64,000 nucleotides of DNA, from the NCBI GenBank assembly GCA_034770075.1, contig CM068379.1, positions 22,071,506-22,135,505 of the forward strand, given 5' to 3'. Position 1 is the stretch's first letter; every line of letters begins with the position of its first letter. Below the pieces are notes generated by a model, which was given only the letters and a program-made list of their open reading frames with translations, had not been told where the DNA came from and searched no databases. The stretch is from Aralia elata. Lineage: Eukaryota > Streptophyta > Magnoliopsida > Apiales > Araliaceae. The position numbers were made by a program, and so were the translations under genes. Positions 23,721 to 34,388 of this stretch are shown here, piece by piece.

Positions 23721-24530
23721 ATGTTGTCAAGGAGACAACCTCGATACACGAGGATGGAAGAGTCAGTGAATAACGAGGAGGGTCAGACTGACCCCAAGAG
23801 GACCTTTGCGAACTTGTTAGAGGAAACGATGCAAGGCAGACCAGCCATTGCGGTTGTTCGGCCATAAAGTCACATGGCGAACTTTACGGGTTTCAAATTA
23901 CTAGGACCACCGGAGTTTCGTGGGAATACGGATTCGAGTGAAGCCCAAACATGGGTAGAAGAAATGGAGAAAGTTTTCAAGGTCGTAAGAGTGACCGAGG
24001 AACAAAAGACTTCGTTTGCCACTTTCATGAGGAAGGGTGAGTCAAATTACTGGTAGAAGGCGAATAGAAGCCGAGCTGGGGAAGGCACAACTGCGTGGAC
24101 TCGTTTTGAGGAGCTGTTTTTTTTTCTTTCGAAAAATTTCTTTCTAGAAAGCACGCAGGCAAGTATAGAGTCTTGGATTTGAAGCAAGATGATATGTCGG
24201 TAGCAGAGTACGCAACGAAGTTTAACAAACTAGCTAGGTTTGCTCCACACCAAGTGGACACCGGAGCTAGGCGAGCGAAGAGATTTGAACAAGGGTTGAA
24301 GCCCTGGGCGTATAGTAAGGTTATGGTTTTGCGGATCAACACATTTCCTACGTTACTTAAGGAAGCAATCGTTGCCGAGGAGGAAATGAAGCGTTGACAA
24401 AGCACAACCAAGATCAGAAAAGCCATGATGGTCACAAGGAAGGTAGTCGTGGGGGAAGTAACCCGAATAAAAGGAAAGGGATCGATAGCCAATCTTACGG
24501 AGGCAACAAATCTGGAGGAGAGGTTAAGAA
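23721..24530 (+). pseudogene. Tekay-2 gag remnant (no zinc knuckles)
   Basis: The start is ATG at 23721 (MLSRRQPRYTRMEES). The gag core is recognisable: FTGFKLLGPPEFRG, SSEAQTWVEEMEKVF and later MSVAEYATKFNKLARFAPHQ. A TAA replaces Gln near 23865, a TAG replaces Trp at 24054, and frameshifts follow near 24130 and 24390. The reading ends with GGNKSGGEVKK, the point where Tekay-1 continues into its first zinc knuckle. Here the next bases are RT, so the RNA-binding knuckles and the protease are absent. Confidence 0.85.
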
Positions 24531-27242
24531 GGATATTTTCGTCCGAGTGTATCTCCGCGGGGAGCGCCAGTTCTGTTCGTAAAGAAGAAGGATGGATCGT
24601 TAAGGCTCAGTATCGATTACAGGGAATTGAACAAGGTTACGATTAAGAACAGGTACCCGCTACCCAGAATAGATGATTTGTTTGATCAACTCAAGGGAGC
24701 GAAATACTTTTCAGAGATTGATTTAAGGACATGCTATCATCAACTAAGGGTGAGATAGGAGGATATCCCGAAGACGGCATTCAGAACTAGTTATGGACAT
24801 TTCGAGTTTTTGGTTATGTCATTTGGACTGACAAATCCACCAGCGGCATTCATGGATATGATGAACAGAGTGTTCAAGCAGTACTTGGACAAGTTCGTGG
24901 TAGTATTCATCGATGACATCTTGGTGTATTCAGTGACAGAGGAAGAACATGCCGAACATCTAAGGATTGCTTTGGAGGCATTAAGAAGGGAGAAGCTGTA
25001 CGCGAAGTTTTCGAAGTGTGAATTTTGGTTGCAAAGGGTGCAGTTTCTAGGACACGTTATTGACAGGAATGGTGTTTCAGTAGACCCAGCAAAGGTGGAA
25101 GCCATTATCAACTGGGAACAGCCAAAGACGCCAACGGAGATCAGAAGTTTCCTAGGGTTAGCGGGATACTATCGAAGATTCATCCAGGATTTCTCGAAGA
25201 TAGCATCACCGTTGACCAATCTAACCAGAAAGACGGTAAAGTTCGTTTGGACGGAGAAGTGCGAGGAGAGTTTCATGGAGCTGAAGAAGAGACTTAGCCA
25301 AGCACCAGTGTTGGCTTTATCGGATGACACTGGAGGTTTTGTTGTTTACAGTGATGCGTCACACAAGGGTCTTGGTTGTGTACTAATGCAGCATGGCAAG
25401 GTCATTGCGTATGCCTCACGTCAGCTAAAAGACTATGAGAAGGGATACCCGACTCATGATCTGGAGTTAGCAGCAGTAGTGTTCGCCTTGAAGATTTGGA
25501 GGCACTACTTATATGGGGAGAGGTGCGAGATATTTACAGATCACAAGAGTTTGAAATATATCTTCACTCAGAAGGAGCTGAATATGAGGCAACGCCGATG
25601 GTTAGAATTGATCAAGGATTACGACTGTGAGATTTTGTACCATCCAGGCAAAGCAAATGTAGCGGCAGATGCCCTGAGTAGGAAAGGCAAAGAGAAATTG
25701 ATGAGGCTTACAACTCAGGCAGAGCTGATAAAGGAGTTCGAACGTCTAGAATTGGAGGTTAAGTATCCGATAGAGTCGGACGGGAAATTGTTTATAGTAA
25801 CAGCGAGCCCGACCTTATTGGATCAAATTAAGGAGGCTCAAGAAAAGGATGAGGATTGTGATTCAATAAAGAAACGAATTGCTGAAGGCGAGGAGCTTAA
25901 GTATAAGATTGATAGCACTAGGTTGCTAAGGTTTGAAGGGAGAGTCTGGGTACCGTTGGATCTGGAATTGAGGGAAGAAATCCTTCAAGAAGCTCACAAC
26001 ACGAAGTACTCAGTACATCCCGGGAGCACAAAGATGTACCAGGATTTGCGACGGAATTTTTGGCGGCCGAATATGAAACGAGAAGTGGCAGAGTGTGTCA
26101 GCCGATGTCTGACATGCCAGCGGATTAAAACAGATCACCAACGACCGAGCGGACTACTTCAACCACTAGAGATTCCGAAGTGGAAGTGGGAGCACATCAC
26201 AATGGACTTTGTGGTGGGACTGCCACCAACTTATAAGGGTTTAGACGCCATCTGGGTAATTGTTGATCGTCTAACCAAGTCTGCTCATTTTCTGCCAATC
26301 AAGATACGGTACAATCTGGAGCAATTAGCAAAACTTTATGTGAAAGAGATAGTGTCACGACATGGGGTGCCGGTATCAATTGTATTTGATAGAGATCCGC
26401 GCTTCACGTCGAATTTTTAGAAAAGTCTGCAGGCAAGAATGGGAACGCAGTTGAGGTTGAGTACAGCGTATCATCCTCAAACCGATGGCCAGAGCGAGCG
26501 AACGATTCAGACCTTAGAAGATATGCTTCGGGCAGTCGTGATGGATTTAAAGGGCAGCTGGGATGACCATTTGCCACTGGTGGAGTTTGCTTACAACAAT
26601 AGCTATCACGCCAGTATCGGCATGCCACCGTACGAAGCGCTATATGGAAGGAAATGCCGAACCCCGATGTGTTGGGAAGAGGTTGGGGAGCGAAGATTGT
26701 TGGGACCAGAAATGGTGCAGCAGACTACAGACATCGTGCGGCTGATCAGAAACCGGCTGGTAGCAGCTCAAGATCGCAAGAAGAAATATACCGACTTACA
26801 TCGTCAGAAGCGGGACTTTGAAGTTGGTAGCTTTGTATTTTTGAAGGTATCTCCTTGGAAAGGAAAGATCCGGTTTGGGAAGAAGGGCAAATTGAGCCCT
26901 AGGTTCATAGGACCATTCGAGATTTTGAGGCGAATCGGCGAGGTGGCGTACGAGGTAGCGTTACCTCCTGAACTTGAGCACATTCACAACGTGTTTCATG
27001 TGTCAGTGTTGCGGCCGTATAAACCAGGCTATAAGCACGTTATCTCCTATGAACCAATCCAAGTCGAGAAAGACTTAACGTACGAGGAAGTTCTTGTCCA
27101 GATTCTCGATAGAAAGGAACAGAAGCTGAGAAACAAGACCATTCATTCCGTCAAAGTTCTTTGGAGAAATCACGCAGTCGAAGAAGCTACGTGGGAACTC
27201 GAGGAGAAAATAAAAGCGAATTATCCGTTTTTATTTGAGTAA
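24531..27242 (+). pseudogene. Tekay-2 pol: RT (5'-truncated), RNase H, integrase, chromodomain
   Basis: One reading frame runs from 24531 to 27242 with only two stops: TAG at 24756 (expected Gln) and TAG at 26418 (expected Trp). RT starts mid-domain at RPSVSPRGAPVLFVKKKDGS and contains VVFIDDILVYS. RNase H has VVYSDASHKGLGCVLMQHGK and FTDHKSLKYIF. Integrase has the HHCC region (CLTCQRIKTDHQR), ITMDFVVGLP (first Asp), FDRDPRFTS (second Asp) and AYHPQTDGQSERTIQ (Glu). The C-terminus, about 27090-27242, is a chromodomain-like segment with VLWRNHAVEEATWELEEKI, which in chromoviruses steers integration to heterochromatin. This places the element in the chromovirus branch. Confidence 0.92.
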
Positions 27243-27277
27243 CCCTATTTTTGTAATTCCGAGGACGGAATTTTTAT

Positions 27278-27290
27278 AAGGGGGGAGGGA
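27278..27290 (+). other. Polypurine tract of Tekay-2
   Basis: AAGGGGGGAGGGA directly before the 3' LTR. It primes plus-strand DNA synthesis. Confidence 0.93.
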
Positions 27291-30200
27291 TGTAATGCCC
27301 GTGAATTTTGAACGTCATTATTAATTAAATCTAATTTAATTTAATGAGTTAACGTTGTGTTCCATTTAAACCTTTGGGTGTATTGGTGGATTATATGACT
27401 ATGTGATTTATTGATATAAATTTGTGTTAAAAGAATCACTAGTAGTGTATTTAAACTAGTGAGCAAACCCTAAGACTTTATATCCATAAAGTTGGCAAGG
27501 TATTTACTAAATTAAATATTCAAGTAAATTGAATATAGTTAGTAATAATGTGTGCGAATTAATTATGATGGAAATTGTTGTCGAGGTATGGTCCAAATTG
27601 GATAATAATAATTAATAGTTAATTTAGTAATTTATTTATTAATCGACTAAGTTACTCAATCATTTATATTAATCATGGGATTGGGTATTAATTGTGTGGC
27701 TTATTAAATGAGTTATCATGGAGTCATATTAAATGACCCAATATTATACTAAATAAGATTTGGATTTTATTAGTCTAATTATTTAAATTGGGAGCCCAAT
27801 GGTATTTAATGTGTGGCCCAAAACCTAGCCACTTGATTTATTAAAGGTGTAACATTAATTTATTAATTAAAGCAACTAGTTGGGACAACATTTTTGGGAC
27901 AAAATCTCCCTTGCCATGTAACTAGGATGGAGAGGGGAAAATTACTTTTCAAGGTCCTAGTTAACTAAGTAGTTAGCTTGTGTTGGAAGATGAAAGGGTA
28001 GACTTGATAGGATAACCCCTATTATGTCAATAGCCCCCTAATATGTCATAGCTTCCTAGGTTGTCATGGCCACCCTACATCACACTTTTCACTAGCTCCA
28101 TGATGACAAAAGGTAGAGGTTTCTTGCTATTATCCAATTAGTAAGCCTTTTATCCAAGGGACAACAAAGATATGGGGGATATTAGTAACTCTTACACAAA
28201 GGAGAAGGTGTCAAGCTCCCATTGGTGGAAAATCTAATTAGCACACTTAAAGATAAGATTAAGGCTAAATGGAAGGGATAAGGTGAACTCTTATATCCAA
28301 GGGACAAGAAAGATGTGGGGGATAATAGCATGAATTCTAATTTAGCATTATACTTGCAAGTATTCTATCCTTTCATTTCATTTCAAGTTCATTTCTTATT
28401 TTCATCTCCTTCTTTCATTTCTCCCAAGCAAGAACATAGAGTAAGAGCTTAGAGAGAAAAAAAGAGTGAGATTAGCGTAGTTCATGCATCTCAAGTTCAT
28501 CACATACTTTGGTAGATCAAGGAGAGTAGCTACAAGATCAAGGTGAAACCCTAAACCATTTCCTTCTTTCTTACTTTGTTTTATTTTCATAGTTTTTGAG
28601 AGATTTTGTTTTAAGACTCAAGAATCATTAGATCTTCATGCTTCATGTATAGATCTAATCCTCTTGAGTGTTAGAATGGAGATTCAAAGGAAGAAAAGGA
28701 ACTTATGTTCTTAAAGGGTAAAAACCCTAGCTTTTCTTCACTTGGATCACCCATAACTTGAGATCTACAACTTGGATTTGTGATCCGTTAAAAGGGGGTG
28801 CTAGGTACATGAGTTAGCTAGTAAACCCAAGTGGTAGAACACAAATCCAATAATTTTTGAAGCCTTGGGGGCTATTTTCCCAAAACAGTTCAGCTATAAA
28901 ACTTAAAGCTTTAAAACCCTAAAAGCTTGCTGTCCTTGTTTTTCCAAAGGTTATTTCGGCCAGTTATGGATCTTTTAAAAATCTTAAAAAAATCACAGAG
29001 ATACTTACGAAGTTATCTACAAGTAGGAAAAAGAATGAACACGTTTTGATATGTAGTTTTTGTGTAATGGCTTTTACCGTGAAGGACTCCTAAATATTCA
29101 TACTCATATTTCTCACTGTGTGTACCTTGAAAACATATGAAATTTTTACAGTATGTTTATGCATGTTATGAGAGTGTACCCAGAAAAGTTCAGAATTGTC
29201 TGAGAAAAACTTGCTTTATGAAAAATGTAACAAAATTCGGAGGTTTTTAGTACTTTAAAAATAGTAAATCACTTTCTAAAATTCCAGGAAAATTTGTGGA
29301 TCATTGTTGGACCATATACTATCCAGATCCAGAGGATAATAATTTTTAGAACCTATTTGCTATTTTTCATAATAATGTTATAGTTATGGTTAAAAGAAAA
29401 TAAATGGTTAAATGATGTCATAAATAAGGAAAATGTGATTTTTAAGCTTGGATACTCCTAATATTATATATTATGCCTATTGAGGGGTATTTTGGTAATA
29501 TTTAGTGAGAAATAATATTTATGACCTTTTATGGATAGTAAAGGAGTTGTTTAATAAATGGTAAAACAATTAGAATAAATTATTTATTCGCCTAATAACT
29601 TATTAACATATTACTATGATATTTGTAATATAAGAATACGATATTTTTAAGTAAACAAAGAAATATTAAGATTAAAATTTTATGGAAATATTATTGAATG
29701 GGTAATAATATTTGTTTTAAGCATTAATAAATGATTAAGATATTATTAAAATGGCTAATAATATTAGATTAAAATATTATTAATGATATGAGAATTAAAA
29801 TATTATTAAGAGATTAATAATATTAGATTAAAGTATTATTGGATGATTAAAATATTATTAAGATGTTAATAACATTAGTAAACGAATAAAATTGTTATTA
29901 GTGGACTAATAATACCAAGAGGTGAATTAAATATTATCAGGATTGATAATATTAAGTGTCTTATAGGATTTACGATAGTCTATTTGCTTATGTGTGCTAT
30001 GTGATTGGCTTAATTGTTAAATAAATAGCATAAGTAAGCGTGTCGATATACAACTACGCAGTACTAATTGATAGATCGACATTATCAATGTTAGGTTCTT
30101 CAAGGCCAATTAGTTAAAGCTAGATTATTTGTAGCTGAGCAGACAGGCAAGTTCCCTAACTCAAACTCGAGTTATTATTTTTGAAGCATGTTAGTGAATA

Positions 30201-31090
30201 ATTATTGTTGATTATTCACATCTATACTGGTTATTGAGATTCGCACCTTGTGCAATTGAATTCCTATTCTATTGTTATTGAATTGTGAATTAGATTAAAG
30301 TTCTTTCAAGCATGAACTGTTTATGAGATAGATCTATGCTATTTGTATCAGCTAGATCAAGCATGTCTAAATTTGTGAAATCAAATGTATTTTAAAAGCT
30401 GTTCTTATTAATTTACTATAGTAAGAACTCTTGGCTGAGAAAAAGATAAATTTGATTAAGGCATGATATCAATGCTGGTTTATTAAGTGTTTATGCATAA
30501 ATCACGGGGTATGAAAGGCTGATCCCCTTGATTACCAAAACTTTTTAAGAGGTCCAGTTTAAATGCTGAGAACCTTGGCAAATGTCTATGGTTATTTTCA
30601 ACCACTTAGTAACTGTCATTCAATTATTCGAATATTCAATTGTTGACTATTAATTCATGTTTCTTCACAATTTTATACTGTCGTTGAACATTGAAAGCGA
30701 AACTTCCTTCTATTCATGATATATCTCCCTTGTATATAAACTTGCTAAGCAAATTAGTTGCTTACTCTTGCTATATCATGATCTTTATTTCAGCTAAGGC
30801 AGAAACGTCTAAAGAGGACAAAGGAAAAGGGAAGGTGCAAGAGTAGTTGCCTGATATGGCTTATGTACTAGTTTATCTTAAATGTTATTTGGTTATGTGA
30901 ACTCTTATTGTATTAAGGGTATGTTTTAAGTTAAGGTTAAAGAACCTCGGGACCATGATTGTAAGACTTTATTACTATTTCGATAAACACTGTATGTTTA
31001 TTATTCCGCATCAGTTAGAAAGTATGTTTGTTGTTGAGTATCGTGAACACCGAATTCGAGGTTAGGAAACCCGGATTTGGGGGTGTCACA
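27291..31090 (+). repeat. 3' LTR of Tekay-2 (3800 bp)
   Basis: Near-identical copy of 18530-22330, starting TGTAATGCCC and ending GGGGGTGTCACA, followed by the TSD TTCCT. The differences are scattered single bases, mostly transitions. The AT-rich block is at 29630-29950. Confidence 0.95.
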
Positions 31091-31095
31091 TTCCT
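31091..31095. repeat. Target site duplication of Tekay-2, right copy
   Basis: TTCCT, identical to 18525-18529. Confidence 0.95.
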
Positions 31096-31473
31096 CCCTA
31101 ACTTCAAAGGACACTCGTGAAATTGCTCAGAAATAATCACAGAATTTCCCATTGGGGTAGCAATAGATAAATGAGGATCTAATATATGAGAAGACACTCC
31201 AAGATGATGAACAAATGAAAGTGCAACAATAGAATGCGTAGATCCAGTATCAAACAAAACTGATGCCTCACGATTCCCTATAAAAAGGGTACCTGAGATG
31301 GTACCTGGTGCTTGAGCCGCCTGATTAGCTGTCATTGCAAATACTCTCCCACCGGTGTTGCGTTGACTACCATTACCAGCATTACCGCCTCCCCCATTAC
31401 CACGTTGAACTGTGCAGTCCCTTGCTTTATGCCCTCTTTGGCCACATAAGAAACAAGCCCCGGTCTCTCTATC

Positions 31474-31478
31474 GCACG
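31474..31478. repeat. Target site duplication of Tat, left copy
   Basis: GCACG, matched at 45906-45910. Confidence 0.95.
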
Positions 31479-31889
31479 TGTAGACACCCGATTTTTGCAT
31501 TTCCTATACTAACCCTGACAGGAGGGCAAAATCGTCAATTTGACCCGGCACACGAGAATAAAGGGTGGACATAAAGACGAACCCTCAAAACCACCACGAC
31601 GGGATGATATTGAAGCCGACACGACAACAAGCGAATGTCGAGAGTCAGTTACTGATCACTGTGCTTGCCCGGATGACGTGGCACGTTTCCCGACGGGTTC
31701 CGGACTGCCGAGCGCAAACCCGTCAGCGGGAAACAACGGTACGACACGAAAATCGAGATGAGGCACGGAAAACGAGAAAATCAGCACAGTTAGCCGCAGA
31801 TCAATTCGCGGCCAAGGACGGAACTCGAGGCAGCACGGGACTCGAAGCGCACGGGACTCGAGCGCGGCTGGGGGGAGAACCAAGGGCCA

Positions 31890-31931
31890 GCCGCAGATAT
31901 ATCTGCGGCCAGCCGCAGATAGATCTGCGGC
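31890..31931. promoter_or_regulatory. Paired 20-bp palindromes in Tat LTR upstream of TATA-like site
   Basis: 31890-31909 is a perfect palindrome, GCCGCAGATATATCTGCGGC. 31912-31931 is the same with one central mismatch. They lie 15-55 bp upstream of CTATATTA (31946-31953), where U3 regulatory sites are expected. The same arrangement is at 44197-44238 in the 3' LTR. A regulatory role is inferred. Confidence 0.6.
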
Positions 31932-33207
31932 TGCCCTTGGCAGTGCTATATTAGGCCAGTTCGCATACAGGAAGAAAAGAGAGAGGATTCAGCAGCAGCA
32001 GCAGTTCGGGAGAAGAAGAAAAAACAGCAAGAAAACAGCAAAAATTAGGAGAGACAAGAGTGAAAAAGAGTGAGGAATTGTACCAATTTTGTGAGATTAT
32101 ATCGCATATCTTCTACTCTACTCAATACACAAATTCATACATATTGTGGGGAGTAATTGCAAGGTGAAAAAACCATTTGTTCTTAGCATTTTGTTATACC
32201 ATTTTGTTAATCTTTTGGTCATCCGAATTACCTTGAATGTAGTTTTTTCTCATATGTTATTGTGAAGCCATGGGTTAGGGACTATTAGTGAGGGTCTCAT
32301 CGGAATGAAATTCCCCCTAATAGCCCGATGATATCCATTTGGTGCAAATCTTAGCTATTATGATATGGTATCATTCATAGTGTATTTCGATCATCATTGT
32401 AAGATATCCTAGAGTGTTAGGCATCCCGTTGTTGTTTATTTTCGTTATATCCATTTGGTGGTTGTGCAATAAGTTCGGATGTGAGCCTAGGAATGCGACC
32501 CCGTGGTCCAAATCCGATGATGGACATTTTTGAATGTATGTAATCGGGTGGATGTATCCGTTATTGTAAATATGTAATCGTCGGGCCTTAAAACGACGCC
32601 AAGGCGATAATCGTGTTTAAGGCCCCGAAATAGTGAAACTTGTGATTGTGGGCGTTTGGGGTTATTTTGATGGTTTACATGCCCATGGATAGCCCCGACG
32701 CGTGTTTATGCTTGATTGGATTTTGTGACACAAAAAATAATTTCAAAGATTAAACGATGAAGGTTTTTCCTTAAAATCAAGCAAACTAGGAGGTTAGCAT
32801 CACGTAGCTAAAATTTGGAGGTGTTAATGAATGTCGATTTCTATTAAACGAGAAGGCTAAAGAAAGTCGTTTTCAAACGTCACAAAAATGGTTTTATAAA
32901 AATAAAACAACGTTTTATTAAATCTTGGTGCGTAGGGTGAAAGATATCCTAAAAGTTGCCCATCATTTTATGAAGGCAATGTATAGATTTCGATTCCTAT
33001 TTTTACGAAGGTTTAAAACTCTTGTTTTGCCAAAACGACACCTAAGGAAAATCTCATAGTTTTTGCCAAATAAAATCAATCCTTTTTCATAAAGCTTTCT
33101 CGTTTAAGCCGATGGACATTCTAAGGCATTCTCAAAAGAAAAACACAATTTTCCCTAAAAAATCCAAATGATTCTTTTATGCAAACTCACCATAACATTT
33201 ACATAGG

Positions 33208-33235
33208 CACACACACACACACGCGCACACACACA
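33208..33235. repeat. (CA)n microsatellite in Tat 5' LTR
   Basis: CACACA run with an internal CGCG interruption, also present in the 3' LTR at about 45515-45545. Confidence 0.85.
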
Positions 33236-33596
33236 TTTCATGAATTAAAGGATAGGAAAGTATCAAGATTGCGGTAACCGTGCTTCACGGAAGTCGAGGG
33301 GTGCCTAACACCTTCCCCTCACTTAAGCAAGCCCCCGAACTCTATGAATCTCGATTCGCAGACCAATTAATTCGGAGTCACATATGAGCCAGCGATTTAT
33401 AAAAATAAAAACTCGGATGAGTTGGTACATCCATTTCAAATATACCAACTGGCGACTCTGGTTAAATTGGCTCATCATAAAAACAATCCTTAAAAACCCC
33501 GTCGACATTAATGCCGATCTTTTCCAAAAAATCATTAAACCAAAAGGCTAAAATTGGAAAAGACAAAAGAGACGAGAAAAACCCGGCGTCGACAGC

Positions 33597-33614
33597 TGGC
33601 GACTCCGCTGGGGA
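33597..33614 (+). other. Primer-binding site of the Tat element (tRNA-Arg type)
   Basis: TGGCGACTCCGCTGGGGA starts two bases after the 5' LTR. It begins with TGG, the complement of the tRNA 3' CCA. Its complement would fit a plant tRNA-Arg acceptor/T-arm, the primer known for Ogre/Tat elements. The tRNA assignment is from memory. Confidence 0.8.
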
Positions 33615-34388
33615 TATTAGAGGGCTTAAGCCGCATTCGAATCTTGATGCTATCCTATCCTTTAAAATTTATAATTGTGTATGTGCGTATGACATTTTGA
33701 CGTCTTTTATTTATTGTTGTGTAAATGTGTGTTGTTGTCCAATGAATGAATGATTGAATGGGTTTTTCTTTACTTCAAAGTAATCATTTGCATGCGGTGA
33801 GGACGATGAATGTGAATGTATGTTGAGAGAGTACCTCCTCCTGAGGCGAACCCGTCGGTTGCTTATTACTGGACTCGATGGGGCTGCTCCCCGGAGATGG
33901 CTCAGGAAACGCACCACTCAAATCCGCTCCAATCGAAAGGGCTCAAACGAGTAGATTGCGAAGATTTGGGAACCTTCATGCCGAAAAGCCCGTGAGAGTA
34001 ACCCTAGGGTAGGTCAGCCTCTGATAAACCCAACGCAGGAAAAGTCTCTTCATGCCCTTTTTACGTTCAAGCGAATAAAATGTCATGATCCCATTTCATA
34101 TATACCTCCCCTGTTGTCAAAAGAGAATACTGACCTCCATGTTTTGCAGGAAACAGCTGGGGAAGCATAATAAAGTCATGATTAGCATTTGTTATTGCAC
34201 TAAAAGACTACTAACTTTCTCTTTTGCAGGGAAAGATTAAAAAAAACCCAAAACACAAAATTTTTTACAGCTTTAGCATGCATCCGCATCCTTTCATTGC
34301 CCAAGACTGAAACTTCGAACCGTTTGCCTGCAGGATTGCTCCTCAAACCCGTTCGCAGTCTAAGAAAGCCCAGGTCTCTAACTCTGAA
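33615..34388 (+). other. Tat 5' untranslated leader
   Basis: About 770 bp without a sense ORF of interest. It includes the short phrase GTAACCCTAGGGTAGGTCAG and ends just before the gag ATG. The packaging signal would be expected here but cannot be identified. Confidence 0.6.

Larger units (their letters stand above)
18530..31090 (+). mobile_element. Tekay-2: complete-ended Tekay(Del)-type element, internally deleted
   Basis: It has two 3.80 kb LTRs, an initiator-Met PBS, gag remnant, RT, RNase H, integrase with chromodomain, a polypurine tract, and a TTCCT target duplication at both sides. About 1 kb is missing between gag and RT, removing the zinc knuckles, protease and RT N-terminus. It inserted in the protease of element X. 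A hand comparison of the LTRs gives about 22 substitutions and three 1-nt indels, about 0.6 percent, so the insertion is fairly recent. The copy cannot move on its own. Confidence 0.95.
31091..31478 (-). pseudogene. Element X, segment 2: zinc knuckle and protease N-terminal half
   Basis: The minus strand reads the CCHC knuckle CFLCGQRGHKARDC, a Gly/Asn-rich linker, and the protease start TLFIGNREASVLFDTGSTHS (active site D-T-G), ending HECPLKLGR at the Tekay-2 insertion point. On the other side, the reading enters from the gag part at 45906 across the Tat target duplication GCACG. No stop interrupts this piece, so X was not far from coding here when it was split. Confidence 0.9.
31479..33594 (+). 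repeat. 5' LTR of the Tat element (2116 bp)
   Basis: It starts TGTAGACACCCG and ends GGCGTCGACA. It differs from the 3' LTR by a missing CAG unit in a (CAG)n tract near 31993 and one T in a T-run near 32245; I saw no substitution. It contains two 20-bp palindromes at 31890-31931, a TATA-like CTATATTA at 31946 and a (CA)n tract at about 33208-33235. Small ORFs on both strands are not supported as genes. Confidence 0.95.

Noticed and set aside
31540..31954. Small ORFs repeated at 43847-44261
   Set aside because: They are within the two Tat LTRs and lack any known domain; identity only reflects LTR identity.
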